Source: Chersky-840 sp963838775 (lineage in GTDB: Bacteria; Actinomycetota; Acidimicrobiia; Acidimicrobiales; UBA8190). From it: DNA of 64,000 bases. The stretch covers positions 245,043 to 309,042 of the forward strand of contig CAWISP010000032.1 of assembly GCA_963838775.1 (NCBI GenBank), in the 5' to 3' direction. This document shows, one piece after another, positions 16,975 to 25,899 of the stretch. Positions within the stretch are counted from its first letter, which is position 1. The number at the start of each line of letters is the position of its first letter. Both the position numbers and the translations under genes were made by a program. Under the pieces are notes generated by a model. The model did no database searches, was not told where the DNA came from, and saw only the letters and a program-made list of their open reading frames with translations.

Positions 16975-18711
16975 TCACCCGAGGTTGAGCGCTCGGACGA
17001 GGTAGAACGTCGCCGGGAGGACGAAGAGCAGGGCGTCCACGCGGTCGAGCACCCCCCCGTGCCCGGGCAGGATCGACCCCATGTCCTTGACGCCGAGGTC
17101 GCGCTTCACGAGCGATTCGCACAAGTCGCCGATCGGCGCTACTACCGCCACCACCAAACCCAGGAGAGCAGCCTTGGGGACCGTCCAGGGATGGACCTGT
17201 CCCGTGATGGCGGCGGAAAGGGCAATGGCCACCACGGCGCCGCCGATCAATCCCTCCCACGTCTTGTTGGGGCTGACCGTCGGCGCCAGGTAATGGCGAC
17301 CCAGCCAACTCCCGATGGCGAGCGCGCCCACGTCGGCACCGATGGTCGCCACCACCGCTCCCAAGAAGAAGGCGATGCCGTGGCGGTGCGGGAACAGACC
17401 GGGCGCCAGCAGCAGGGCCGAGAACGACCCCAAGAAGCCCACCCACACGAAACCCAACAACGTGCTGGCTACACCCTCGATCGTCGATCCCCGGTCGACT
17501 CCCACCAGATGCCAGACCAATGACGTCATGACCACGAGGACGAGGACGAGGGGCAGCGCCGGAAGGCCCTTGGTGTAGGCCGCCACCATGACCCCCACCG
17601 TGGCGACCAGGCCGAGAAGGGTGGCCGGGCGTCGGCCGCCGCGCCGCAGGGCGGCGTAGCACTCGGCTGCCGACAGGACGACCACGACGGTGGCGAGGGC
17701 CAGGGTGGCCACCGTGCCGAGCTCGAGGCACAGCAGGGCCACGAGCACGAACGCCACCCCGGTGGCGATGGCAACGGGAAGGTTGCGGCCCGAGCCCTCG
17801 CCGGTGGATGGGGATGGGATCACACTCCGGCGCGGGACCGGCCCCCGGGGGGGAGTCGTCGGGGACGCACCGGCCAGGTCGCGCCCGGCGCGCAACGGCG
17901 AGGAGCTGATCGAAGCCACGCCCCGTTCGGCGGGGTCCGGCGCGATGTCGGGTTCGGCCCCGGCCGCCGCGCTCGGTGCGAGGGGCTCGGACGCCGACAC
18001 GTCGACGTCATCTTCTTCGCCCGACCAGGCGGCGGTGGCGCTTCCCGCGTCGTGCTCGGCCTCCCACTTGTCCTCGTCAGCGGAAGCCGCGGTGAGGTCG
18101 TCGAATTCCCAGGGTCGGCGCTCCTCGAGCGGCGTCTCCTCCAGCGCGCCCACCCGGGTCTCCTCGTCGGCCAGGAGTGAAGGGTCGAAACTGCTGTCGT
18201 CCCATTCGTGGCTGTGCTCGCGCCACGCCGGTCCGGTGTCGCCGGCGGCGGTCCATTGGGCCTCGGTGCCGTCCTCTTCGGTGCGGCGGTCGAGGACGGC
18301 GGGAACCTGGCCCGTGGGCGGATCGGTCCAGTGCGGCATGTCGGGCACGACGGCGGTGGGTTCGGCGGCGTGCAGCACGTCGGAGCCGGGCTCGAGAGGA
18401 TCGCCCCCGTTGCGACCGGACGGCGCCGAACGGCCCGCCTCCTCGGGGTGGGTCACGGTCTCGGACTCCTCGACCAGCATGACGGCCTCGGCCTCATCGG
18501 AGAAGAGGTCGAAGGTGGGTGCGCTGGGGACGTCGCGAACCGGAGGAGCGATCTCGGGCTCGTCGGCCCCGGCATCGGGGGCGGGCTCGTGGTCGGGCCC
18601 GGCCTGGCCGGCGACCGCACCGGCGGGCTGTGCACCGATGATCCGCACGCGCTCGGTGATCGGCTCTATGGGAACCTCGGCCTCCGGCTCGTACTCGTCT
18701 CGATCGTCCAC
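16975..18711 (-). CDS. cdsA: Phosphatidate cytidylyltransferase with ~300-residue acidic N-terminal extension
   Basis: The C-terminal ~270 residues form a multi-helix membrane protein with the CDP-diglyceride synthase signature (ESLVKRDLGVKDMGSILPGH, then GGVLDRVDALLF). It makes CDP-diacylglycerol for phospholipid synthesis. The N-terminal ~300 residues are Glu/Asp/Pro-rich and predicted cytoplasmic and disordered, far longer than the usual enzyme (~270 residues). I chose GTG 18711 because GGGGAGGCGAC precedes it and it lies 44 nt after the frr stop. It is in the rpsB-tsf-pyrH-frr-cdsA-dxr run. Confidence 0.93.
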   Translation of the reverse strand: MDDRDEYEPEAEVPIEPITERVRIIGAQPAGAVAGQAGPDHEPAPDAGADEPEIAPPVRDVPSAPTFDLFSDEAEAVMLVEESETVTHPEEAGRSAPSGRNGGDPLEPGSDVLHAAEPTAVVPDMPHWTDPPTGQVPAVLDRRTEEDGTEAQWTAAGDTGPAWREHSHEWDDSSFDPSLLADEETRVGALEETPLEERRPWEFDDLTAASADEDKWEAEHDAGSATAAWSGEEDDVDVSASEPLAPSAAAGAEPDIAPDPAERGVASISSSPLRAGRDLAGASPTTPPRGPVPRRSVIPSPSTGEGSGRNLPVAIATGVAFVLVALLCLELGTVATLALATVVVVLSAAECYAALRRGGRRPATLLGLVATVGVMVAAYTKGLPALPLVLVLVVMTSLVWHLVGVDRGSTIEGVASTLLGFVWVGFLGSFSALLLAPGLFPHRHGIAFFLGAVVATIGADVGALAIGSWLGRHYLAPTVSPNKTWEGLIGGAVVAIALSAAITGQVHPWTVPKAALLGLVVAVVAPIGDLCESLVKRDLGVKDMGSILPGHGGVLDRVDALLFVLPATFYLVRALNLG

Positions 18712-18754
18712 GTCGCCTCCCCAACCGGCCGAGGGATCCCCTGAGCCGGCACCC

Positions 18755-19324
18755 CTAGATCTCGAGAAGCTCCTGCTCTTTATGGGCCAGCAGCTTGTCG
18801 ATTGCGGTGACCATCTCCTGGGTGAGCTTGTCGAGCTCCTTTTCGACGCGCTCGAGCGCATCCGAGGACATGTCGCCGTCGTGCTCGAGGGCCTCGAGCT
18901 CGTGCCGGGCCGCCCGGCGAAGATTGCGCACGGCCACCCGGCCCTCTTCGGCCTTGTGACGTACCACCTTGACGAGCTCCTTGCGCCGCTCTTCGGTCAG
19001 CGGCGGGAAGCCGAGCCGGATCACGTTGCCGTCGTTGGAGGGCGTGATGCCCAGATCCGAGGCCTGGATCGCCTTCTCGATGCTGGCCAGCGTCGACTTG
19101 TCGTAGGGGGAGATCACGAGCATGCGGGCCTCGGGGACACTCAGTCCGGCGATGGTCCGAAGCTCGGCCTCGGCTCCGTAGACGTCGACCCGGAGATGCT
19201 CCACGAGGCTCGACGTGGCCCGCCCGGTGCGGACGCCGCCGAAATCGGCCTGGGTGTGGCCCACCGCCTTCTCCATGCGCTCGCGGGTGTCGCTGAGCAC
19301 CACCCCGGAGAGCTCGTCGTCCAT
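18755..19324 (-). CDS. frr: Ribosome recycling factor
   Basis: A 189-residue tRNA-mimic that splits post-termination ribosomes together with EF-G. The family blocks RTGRATSSLVEHLRVDVYG and the three-helix-bundle C-terminus (RKELVKVVRHKAEEGRVAVRNLRR) are intact and the length is normal. ATG 19324 shares one base with the pyrH stop (TGATG); a GTG directly before it (19327) is an alternative. It follows pyrH, the conserved order. Confidence 0.96.
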   Translation of the reverse strand: MDDELSGVVLSDTRERMEKAVGHTQADFGGVRTGRATSSLVEHLRVDVYGAEAELRTIAGLSVPEARMLVISPYDKSTLASIEKAIQASDLGITPSNDGNVIRLGFPPLTEERRKELVKVVRHKAEEGRVAVRNLRRAARHELEALEHDGDMSSDALERVEKELDKLTQEMVTAIDKLLAHKEQELLEI

Positions 19325-20073
19325 CACCGGATCAGCGTACCGATCTCCTCGCCGGCCAGGGCACGATGCAGGTTCCCCGGGGCCATGAGGTCGAAAACCA
19401 GCACGGGGAGGCGGTTGTCCTTGCAGAAGGTGATAGCCGTGAGGTCCATGACCCGCAGGTCCTGGTTCACCACGTCCATGAAGGCGAGCTCGTCGTAGCG
19501 CCGGGCCGAGGGGTCGAGCTTCGGATCGGCGTCGTAGACACCGTCGACTCCGGAGTGGGTGCCCTTCAAGAGGATCTCGGCCTCGATCTCCGCGGCCCGC
19601 AGGGCGGCGGAGGTGTCGGTGGTGAAGTACGGGTTGCCCATCCCCGCTGCGAAGATCACCACGCGGCCCTTCTCGAGATGCCGGATCGCCCGGCGCCGGA
19701 TGTAGGGCTCGGCCACCTCGGCCATGGAGACGGCCGAGAGCACCCGGGTGGGCTGGCCGTGATGCTCGATGGCGTCCTGGAGGGCGAGCGCGTTGATGAC
19801 GGTGGCGAGCATCCCCATCGTGTCCGACGTCGTGCGATCCAGCCCCTGGGCCTCACCGGTCGTGCCGCGCCAGATGTTGCCGCCCCCCACGACGATGGCG
19901 AGCTCGAGGTCGAGCTCGGCGCGCGCCACGGTGATGTCCCGGGCGAAGTGTTCGACCACTCCCCCGTCGATGGTTTCGTCCGATGCCGACGACGCCAGCG
20001 CCTCGCCCGACATCTTGAGTACGACGCGGCGTCTACGCAGCGCGTGCTCCGGGGCCGGTGCCTCGGATGTCAT
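19324..20073 (-). CDS. pyrH: UMP kinase
   Basis: A 249-residue hexameric amino-acid-kinase-fold enzyme phosphorylating UMP to UDP. Visible motifs are VVLKMSGEAL near the N-terminus, IVVGGGNIWRG, the nucleoside-binding AGMGNPYFTTDTSAALRA and KGTHSGVDGVYDADP. ATG 20073 lies 28 nt after the tsf stop; a longer upstream reading is only antisense/overlap with tsf. It is coupled to frr by a one-base overlap. Confidence 0.96.
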   Translation of the reverse strand: MTSEAPAPEHALRRRRVVLKMSGEALASSASDETIDGGVVEHFARDITVARAELDLELAIVVGGGNIWRGTTGEAQGLDRTTSDTMGMLATVINALALQDAIEHHGQPTRVLSAVSMAEVAEPYIRRRAIRHLEKGRVVIFAAGMGNPYFTTDTSAALRAAEIEAEILLKGTHSGVDGVYDADPKLDPSARRYDELAFMDVVNQDLRVMDLTAITFCKDNRLPVLVFDLMAPGNLHRALAGEEIGTLIR

Positions 20074-20101
20074 CGACGCAACCGAGTCGGACCCGGCGAC
20101 C

Positions 20102-20896
20102 TCAGCCGCCGACAACGACCTGGGCGAACCGCACGATCTCGGCGCTCCCGATGAGGTCGGCGATCGTGCGCTTCTCGTCCTTGGCATATGACTGCTCGAG
20201 AAGGCAGCGCTCTTTGAACCAGCCGTTCATCCGGCCCTCGACGATCTTCGGGAGAGCCGCCTCGGGCTTCCCTTCGTTCCGGGACAGATTCTCCACCGTG
20301 GCGCGCTCGGCGTCGATCTCTTCCTGGGGAACGTCCTCACGCCGGAGGTACAACGGCCGAGCGAACGCCACGTGGACGGCGACGTCATGGGCCAGCTCTT
20401 CCCCGCCTCCTCGCATCTCGACCAGGACGGCGTTGACCCCACGGCCCGACTGCATGTGGAGGTAGGTCCCCACGACGGAGTCCTCACCCATCTCGAAAAG
20501 GACCGTCTGGCCCACCGAGATGTTCTCCTTGAGCGTCGTCTTCAACTCGTCGATGTCGTCGGAGCGCTCGGCCGTTGCCTGCTCGCCCTTCTCGGCCACG
20601 AGCTGGGCGAGCTCGTCGGTGAGGTTGACGAAGGTCTCGGCCTTGGCGACGAAGTCGGTCTCGCAGCGCAGCTCGACGATCGCGGCGTTGCGACCCGACA
20701 CCGCCAGCGCCACCGCCCCCTGGGTCGCCTCGCGATCAGAGCGCTTGGCCGCACCGGCCAGGCCCTGCTCGCGCAGCCACACCTTGGCCTTTTCGATGTC
20801 GCCACCGGTCTCCTCGAGGGCGCGCTTGCAGTCGAGCATGCCCGCGCCAGTGGCCCGGCGCAGGGCCTGGACGTCCTTTGCGGTGAAGTCGGCCAT
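20102..20896 (-). CDS. tsf: Elongation factor Ts
   Basis: A 264-residue nucleotide-exchange factor for EF-Tu. The N-terminal UBA-like domain (VQALRRATGAGMLDCKRALE) and the EF-Tu-contacting signature ETDFVAK are present. A dimerisation/core domain with YLHMQSGRGVNAVLVEM follows. Three nucleotides separate it from the rpsB stop, so rpsB-tsf is one transcription unit. Confidence 0.96.
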   Translation of the reverse strand: MADFTAKDVQALRRATGAGMLDCKRALEETGGDIEKAKVWLREQGLAGAAKRSDREATQGAVALAVSGRNAAIVELRCETDFVAKAETFVNLTDELAQLVAEKGEQATAERSDDIDELKTTLKENISVGQTVLFEMGEDSVVGTYLHMQSGRGVNAVLVEMRGGGEELAHDVAVHVAFARPLYLRREDVPQEEIDAERATVENLSRNEGKPEAALPKIVEGRMNGWFKERCLLEQSYAKDEKRTIADLIGSAEIVRFAQVVVGG

Positions 20897-20899
20897 GGC

Positions 20900-22048
20900 T
20901 CAGTTCTCGTCGGTGGGTGGGACAGGGTCGGTGGTGGCCGAAGCCGGGGCCACGCCTTCGACATCAGCCGCCGCCGGGGCGGAAGCCGTCGGTGCCGGTT
21001 CGGTCTCGGCGGGCGCCGCTTCGGGTGCAGCCGAAGCAGGGGCGGTCGGTGCTGGGGCGGCCGGTGCAGGGGCGGCCGAAGCTGGGGCGGCCGAAGCTGG
21101 GGCGGCCGGTGCAGGGGCGGCCGAAGCTGGGGCGGTCGGTGCAGGGGCGGCCGGTGCAGGGGCGGCCGAAGCTGGGGCGGTCGGTGCAGGGGCGGCCGGT
21201 GCAGCTTCGGTGGTGGTGGCAGCTTCTGTGGCGGTGGCAGCCTCGGGTGGGGCGGGCGGCTCGGGGGTATCGGATCCCACCGGGGCCCTGGGCCCGCGCG
21301 GGGGGCGGCGCTGTCCTGCGGTGGCCGCCGTCGCCGGTGGCGGGGGGGGCTTCGGTCGATGGTCGGCGATCCACCGTCCCTCGATCACGGCCTCGGCCAT
21401 GACGCGACACATCAGCGCGCCCGAGCGGATGGCGTCGTCGTTACCGGGGATCACGTAGGTGATCACGTCGGGGTCGCAGTTGGTGTCGACGACGGCCACG
21501 ATCGGCATCACCAGCTTGTTGGCCTCGGTGACGGCGATGTGCTCCTTCTTCGTGTCGATCACGAAGACGGCGTCGGGGAGCCGGTCGAGCTCCCGGATCC
21601 CACCCAGGTTCCGGCGCAGCTTCTCGAGCTCACGGCGGAAGCGGAGACCTTCCTTCTTGGGCATGCCCTCGAAGTCACCGGCTCGCTCCATGGCCTCGTA
21701 CTCGCGCATCTTCGCCACCCGGGACGAAATGGTGGAGAAGTTTGTCAGCATGCCGCCCAACCAACGTTCGTTGACGTACGGCATGCCGCACGCGGCGGCG
21801 TACGTGGCGATGGGGCCCTGGGTCTGCTTCTTGGTGCCGACGAACAGCAGGATGCCGCCGTTGGCGACCAGGTCGCGCACGTACCCATAAGCCTCTTCGA
21901 GACCGGCCAGGGTCTTCTTGAGATCGATGATGTAGATCCCGTTGCGCTCGCCCAGGATGAAGCGGCGCATCTTCGGGTTCCATCGGCGGGTCTGGTGGCC
22001 GAAATGCATGCCGGCTTCCAGCAACTGCCGAGTCGTGACAACTGCCAC
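20900..22048 (-). CDS. rpsB: 30S ribosomal protein S2 with long Ala/Pro C-terminal tail
   Basis: The first ~240 residues are canonical S2 (TTRQLLEAGMHFGHQTRRWN, IIDLKKTLAGLEEAY, VNERWLGGMLTNF, IPGNDDAIRS). About 140 further residues follow, made mainly of five-residue AAPAP/TAPAS/AAPAS units, encoded by a 15-bp tandem repeat. Length is 382 against the usual ~250-300. GTG 22048 was chosen because GGAGGACAG precedes it and the protein then begins VAVVTTRQLL. A promoter candidate lies 120-150 nt upstream, leaving a leader long enough for S2 autoregulation. Confidence 0.95.
   Translation of the reverse strand: MAVVTTRQLLEAGMHFGHQTRRWNPKMRRFILGERNGIYIIDLKKTLAGLEEAYGYVRDLVANGGILLFVGTKKQTQGPIATYAAACGMPYVNERWLGGMLTNFSTISSRVAKMREYEAMERAGDFEGMPKKEGLRFRRELEKLRRNLGGIRELDRLPDAVFVIDTKKEHIAVTEANKLVMPIVAVVDTNCDPDVITYVIPGNDDAIRSGALMCRVMAEAVIEGRWIADHRPKPPPPPATAATAGQRRPPRGPRAPVGSDTPEPPAPPEAATATEAATTTEAAPAAPAPTAPASAAPAPAAPAPTAPASAAPAPAAPASAAPASAAPAPAAPAPTAPASAAPEAAPAETEPAPTASAPAAADVEGVAPASATTDPVPPTDEN
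21039..21203. repeat. Eleven-copy 15-bp tandem repeat in rpsB
   Basis: Eleven consecutive 15-bp units, each beginning GGGGCGG and ending in one of three variants (CCGGTGCA, CCGAAGCT, TCGGTGCA/T). They encode the Ala/Pro pentapeptide repeats of the S2 tail. The mixed order of variants suggests unequal exchange or slippage. All units keep the frame. Confidence 0.9.
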
Positions 22049-22169
22049 GGCTGTCCTCCTCCATCGGTTGTCCTTCCCCGGCGCTGCGCCCCAGCAGGGG
22101 CGACCGTTGGACGCGCCCGGGTGCTTCAAAGTGGTTTTTCCTGTCCCACCCGACGGGCGGGACCACGCC

Positions 22170-22199
22170 ATCGTAACCGACGGCCCCAGCGGCCGTCAC
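22170..22199 (-). promoter_or_regulatory. Candidate rpsB promoter
   Basis: On the minus strand, GTGACG (-35, 22194-22199) and TACGAT (-10, 22170-22175) are separated by 18 nt. Both resemble housekeeping actinobacterial hexamers. The predicted start near 22163 gives a ~115-nt leader before the rpsB GTG. The remaining gap to the sigma factor stop at 22268 shows nothing else convincing. Confidence 0.45.
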
Positions 22200-22267
22200 A
22201 TGAGGGCACGCCCAGATAAGCCGACCGGTCGCGGCGGAGAGGTCGGTAAAGAACCCGGGGGCGACGG

Positions 22268-23119
22268 TCAGCCGGTGGCGGCGACGCTCGAGCGCGGGCC
22301 GCGCCGACCGCCGGGGGGACGGCCTCGGCGCTGGGTGTCGGTCCCGTCGGGGGAACGATCGTTCAGGCGCCCCCGCAGCTGCAGGACGGCCTTGGTGTGG
22401 ATCTGGCACACGCGGCTCTCGGTGACGCCCAGGATCTCGCCGATCTCGGCCAGCGTGAGACCTTCGTAGTAATAGAGCGACAGCACGGTGCGCTCGCGCT
22501 CGCCGAGCTGCATGATGGCCTGGGCGAGGATCTCTTTGGACTCCTTGTCCTCGAACAACGCCACCGGACCGGCCGTGGCGTCGGGGATGGTGTCGCCGAG
22601 TGTGGTGCGGTCGGTGCGGTCACCGCCCACCATGAACACCTCGTCGAGCGCGGCCACCCCGACGAAGGAGATCTGTCGCAAGATGTCTTGAAGATCGGGC
22701 TCCGACATACCCAGCTCGGCGGCGACCTCGGCATCGGTGGGAGTGCGCAGCAACGTGGCCTCGAGCGACGCGTAGGCCTGCTCCACCGCACGTGCCTTGG
22801 CCCTCACCGAGCGCGGCACCCAGTCGATGGCCCGCAGCTCGTCGATGATGGCCCCCCGGATACGCGGGATGGCATAGGTCTCGAACTTCACCTGGCGATC
22901 GGGGCTGAACCGATCGATGGCGTCGATCAGGCCGATGATGCCGTAACTGACCAGGTCAGAACCATCGACGTGCTGAGGGAGGCCGACCGCCACACGGGCC
23001 GCGACGTACTTCACCAGAGGCGAGTACAAGACGATGAGCTGGTCGCGCAGACGACGCTCACCACTCTTCTTGTACTCGACCCATAGGCGTGCAGTGCCGC
23101 CGTCGTCGTCCGTCGCCAC
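22268..23119 (-). CDS. whiG: RNA polymerase sigma factor, WhiG/FliA type
   Basis: A 283-residue sigma-70 family factor of the FliA/WhiG branch. Region 2 (LVKYVAARVAVGLPQHVDGSDLVSYG, then FETYAIPRIRGAIIDELRA) and region 4 with the helix-turn-helix LTLAEIGEILGVTESRVCQI are both complete. No flagellar genes are near, so the developmental WhiG reading is at least as likely as flagellar FliA. It lies between xerC (8 nt upstream) and rpsB, an order seen in actinobacteria. A GGGGGAGG box is only one base before the GTG at 23119, so that start is uncertain. A basic, Gly-rich ~30-residue tail follows region 4. Confidence 0.9.
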   Translation of the reverse strand: MATDDDGGTARLWVEYKKSGERRLRDQLIVLYSPLVKYVAARVAVGLPQHVDGSDLVSYGIIGLIDAIDRFSPDRQVKFETYAIPRIRGAIIDELRAIDWVPRSVRAKARAVEQAYASLEATLLRTPTDAEVAAELGMSEPDLQDILRQISFVGVAALDEVFMVGGDRTDRTTLGDTIPDATAGPVALFEDKESKEILAQAIMQLGERERTVLSLYYYEGLTLAEIGEILGVTESRVCQIHTKAVLQLRGRLNDRSPDGTDTQRRGRPPGGRRGPRSSVAATG

Positions 23120-23127
23120 GCCTCCCC

Positions 23128-24027
23128 CTACGCTCGGGGATGGGTCGCCCCGTATACCGAGAGCAACCGGTCCTTGCTGACATGAGTGTAGACCTGCGTG
23201 GTCTGCAGACTGGCGTGACCCAGGAGTTCCTGGACGACTCGCAGGTCAGCACCCCCGTCGAGGAGGTGGGTGGCGAAACTGTGGCGCAGGGCGTGCGGAT
23301 GCGTGGGAACCGGCGAGCGGCGATCGACTACTCGCCTCACGTCACGGGTTCCCAGGCGCGCCCCACGGCGGTTCAAGAAGGCGGCGTGCGGGGGCGACAC
23401 TTCGGTAACGAGCACCTGGCGACTCGTCGACAGCCACGTCTCGAGGGCTTCGGCGCACCGATCGTGCATGGGGACCCGCCTCTGGCGACTGCCCTTTCCC
23501 ATGACGGTGATCATGCTCGCCCGCATGTCGATGTCCCCGATGTCGAGGCCGCACAGCTCGGCGACACGCAGTCCGCACCCGTACAGGAGCTCGAGGACGG
23601 CGTCGTCGCGCGCCCTGAGCGCCTCGTCCATGGTCGGCACCGCCCCCGGGGCGGTGGGGACCGAGTCCGCCCCGTCGAGCATGTCTTCGAGCTCGCCCCG
23701 GTCGAGCACTCTGGGCAAGCGCGACCGCCCGCCGGGAGACGCCAGTCGCCGGGCGGGGTCGACGTCGAGGACGCCACGGCGGCGCTGCCAAGCGAAGTAG
23801 CAGCGCAGGGCGGCGGCCTTGCGCGCCACGGTGGCTCGGGCGTAGCGGCGCGTGGTGAGGTATGCCAGATACCGCCGGAGCAGGATGCGGTCCACGCCGG
23901 CGGGGCCTTCGACCTGCGCACGTTGGGCCCAGACGGCGAAGGCCTCGAGGTCGCCGACGTAGGCGCGCCGAGTCGCCGGGGACTGACCGGCCAGGGACCG
24001 GGAGAACGCCTCGGGGTCCCAGGCCAT
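23128..24027 (-). CDS. xerC: Tyrosine recombinase XerC/XerD family
   Basis: A 299-residue site-specific recombinase of normal Xer length. The catalytic residues are all present: R154 (GCGLRVAEL), K178 (VMGKGSRQRR), H245 and R248 (HALRHSFATH), H271 (LGHAS) and nucleophile Y280 (QVYTHVS). An N-terminal SAM-like core-binding domain (RRAYVGDLEAFAVW) precedes. Chromosomal context beside a sigma factor and rpsB fits the housekeeping dimer-resolution recombinase rather than a phage integrase. Whether it is XerC or XerD cannot be decided from sequence alone. Confidence 0.93.
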   Translation of the reverse strand: MAWDPEAFSRSLAGQSPATRRAYVGDLEAFAVWAQRAQVEGPAGVDRILLRRYLAYLTTRRYARATVARKAAALRCYFAWQRRRGVLDVDPARRLASPGGRSRLPRVLDRGELEDMLDGADSVPTAPGAVPTMDEALRARDDAVLELLYGCGLRVAELCGLDIGDIDMRASMITVMGKGSRQRRVPMHDRCAEALETWLSTSRQVLVTEVSPPHAAFLNRRGARLGTRDVRRVVDRRSPVPTHPHALRHSFATHLLDGGADLRVVQELLGHASLQTTQVYTHVSKDRLLSVYGATHPRA

Positions 24028-24133
24028 GGGGCAACGCTACCCGTCTACGGGGGCCGGCGACGCTATTGTCCTGGGCGATGCAGGGCGCAACCAGCCGAGA
24101 CATGTCGAAAGCGCCCCGAAGGGGGTAGGGACC

Positions 24134-25819
24134 GTGCCCGACCAGATCGACCGGCGTTCTTTTCTCGCCCGCAGTGCGCTTGCGGCCGGCGGCGTCGCCG
24201 CAGCGGGTGGGGTGGGCGGCTTGCTGAGCGCATGCGGCTCGGGCTCGGGTGGCTCGGGATCGCTCTCGAGCGGCCCCCGCAACGGCATCTCCACGGCCAC
24301 GCCCAAGCGAGGGGGGGCGCTCGTGTTCGGGGTCGAGGCCGAAGAACAGGGGTTCGACCCGGCGACGGCCCGCTTCGACGAGACCGGGGTGCTCTACGCC
24401 CGCACCGTCTTCGACCCGCTCACCATCATCGCCAGCGACGGCAGCGTCCAGCCTTATCTCGCCCAAGCGATCACCCCCAACTCGGACTACACGGTCTGGA
24501 CGATCACGGCGCGCCCCAACGTCAGGTTCCACGACGGCACCCCATGTGACGCAGCGGCCATCGCGGGAAGTCTGAACCACTTCAAAGACGCCCTGCTCGG
24601 TGTGACATTCACCGCCGTGAGCAACATCGCGGCGACGAGCTCGGACACCGTCACCATCACGCTCAAGCAGCCCTGGGTGCCGTTTCCCGCCTATCTCGCC
24701 GGCGGCATCGGCGGCCAGCCGGGCTACATCGCCGCCCCCGCCATGATCGCCAACCCCAAGGGATCGGAACAGCCCATCGGTACCGGGCCGTTCAAGTTCA
24801 AGGAATGGGTGCCCAACGACCACTTCACGGCGGTGCGCAACGAAGACTACTGGCGCCCGGGCCTCCCCTATCTCGACTCGGTGACCTACCGGCCCATCAC
24901 CGATGCCCAGCAGCGTGCCAACGCGTTGCTGGCGGGCAACATCGACATCATGCACACGGACCTGCCGGCGAGCATTCTGCAATTCCGGGTGGACGATAGC
25001 TACGGGTACCTCGACGACACCGAGCACATCGTGGGCGAGCCCGACATGAACTTCATCATGATCAACTGCGCGGACCCGGCCATGAAGGACATCCGAGTCC
25101 GCCAAGCCATGGCCATGGCCATCAATCCCAGGCAGTACTCGCAAGTGGTCGACAGCAGTGTCAACACGCCCACCAACCAACCCTTCGTCCCCGGCACCCC
25201 GTACTACTCGGCCGACGTCGGGTACCCGGCTTACAACCCGAGCAAGGCCAAGGCGCTCGTCAAGCAGCTGGAGACCGAGACGGGCAAGGCAGTGGCGTTC
25301 TCACTCCAGTCGACCAACTCGGCCTACTCGGTGAAAGTCGTGCAATACCTCCAGAACCAGCTCGCTGCTGTTGGGATGAAGATCACGCTCACCCAGGTCC
25401 AGCAGGCCGACCAGATCAACGACGCCCTCGACGGCCTGTTCCAGGCCACGTCGTGGCGCCAGTTCGCGGCGGTGGACCCGGACCTCAACTACCTGTGGTG
25501 GAGCCCGACCGAGATCTTCGGGAGCGGCGCATCGTCGATCGCGCCGAACTTCGCCCGCAACACCGACCCGTTGATCGAGACCTTCCTCCAGCAGGGCCGG
25601 ACCTCCACCGACCCGGCGACGAGGGCGGCCGCCTACCAGGGCGTGGCCAAGCGCCTGAACGTGGACCTGCCCTACATCTGGCAGGACCGAGCCACCTGGG
25701 CCGTGGCGGCCAATTCGAAGGTGCAGAATTGGAACAACCCCACGACGCCTGAAGGTGCCAAGGCGTACGGCATGATCGTGGGGACGATCTGGACCCCCCA
25801 GATCTGGAAGTCGACCTGA
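24134..25819 (+). CDS. ABC transporter solute-binding lipoprotein, family 5 (oligopeptide type)
   Basis: A 561-residue exported substrate-binding protein. The N-terminus has a Tat-like RRSFLARSALAAGG segment ending in the lipobox LSAC, followed by a Gly/Ser linker. The SBP_bac_5 features GGALVFGVEAEEQGFDP, the YARTVFDPLTII block and GTGPFKFKEW are visible. These proteins bind peptides, nickel or opines; the ligand cannot be inferred. GTG 24134 is preceded by AGGGGGTAGGG. No permease or ATPase gene is adjacent, so it is an orphan in this window. Divergent from xerC (106 nt gap), where TATTGT (24063-24068) could be a -10. Confidence 0.9.
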   Translation: MPDQIDRRSFLARSALAAGGVAAAGGVGGLLSACGSGSGGSGSLSSGPRNGISTATPKRGGALVFGVEAEEQGFDPATARFDETGVLYARTVFDPLTIIASDGSVQPYLAQAITPNSDYTVWTITARPNVRFHDGTPCDAAAIAGSLNHFKDALLGVTFTAVSNIAATSSDTVTITLKQPWVPFPAYLAGGIGGQPGYIAAPAMIANPKGSEQPIGTGPFKFKEWVPNDHFTAVRNEDYWRPGLPYLDSVTYRPITDAQQRANALLAGNIDIMHTDLPASILQFRVDDSYGYLDDTEHIVGEPDMNFIMINCADPAMKDIRVRQAMAMAINPRQYSQVVDSSVNTPTNQPFVPGTPYYSADVGYPAYNPSKAKALVKQLETETGKAVAFSLQSTNSAYSVKVVQYLQNQLAAVGMKITLTQVQQADQINDALDGLFQATSWRQFAAVDPDLNYLWWSPTEIFGSGASSIAPNFARNTDPLIETFLQQGRTSTDPATRAAAYQGVAKRLNVDLPYIWQDRATWAVAANSKVQNWNNPTTPEGAKAYGMIVGTIWTPQIWKST

Positions 25820-25899
25820 TCGCATCGGTGGGCCCGACAGGGACCCGACGCCTTCGGTCGGTGCACCTGTTGTGACCAGACCCCGATGAACCAGCACCC

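Noticed and set aside
17690..19498. 602-codon plus-strand frame
   Set aside because: Antisense to cdsA, frr and part of pyrH, all of which have strong homology; Ser/Arg-rich composition without motifs.
21039..21203. CRISPR array
   Set aside because: The units are contiguous 15-mers without spacers and are translated in frame as the S2 tail.
23342..25180. 612-codon minus-strand frame overlapping xerC and the binding protein
   Set aside because: One part is the wrong frame of xerC and the other is antisense to the solute-binding protein; no independent evidence.
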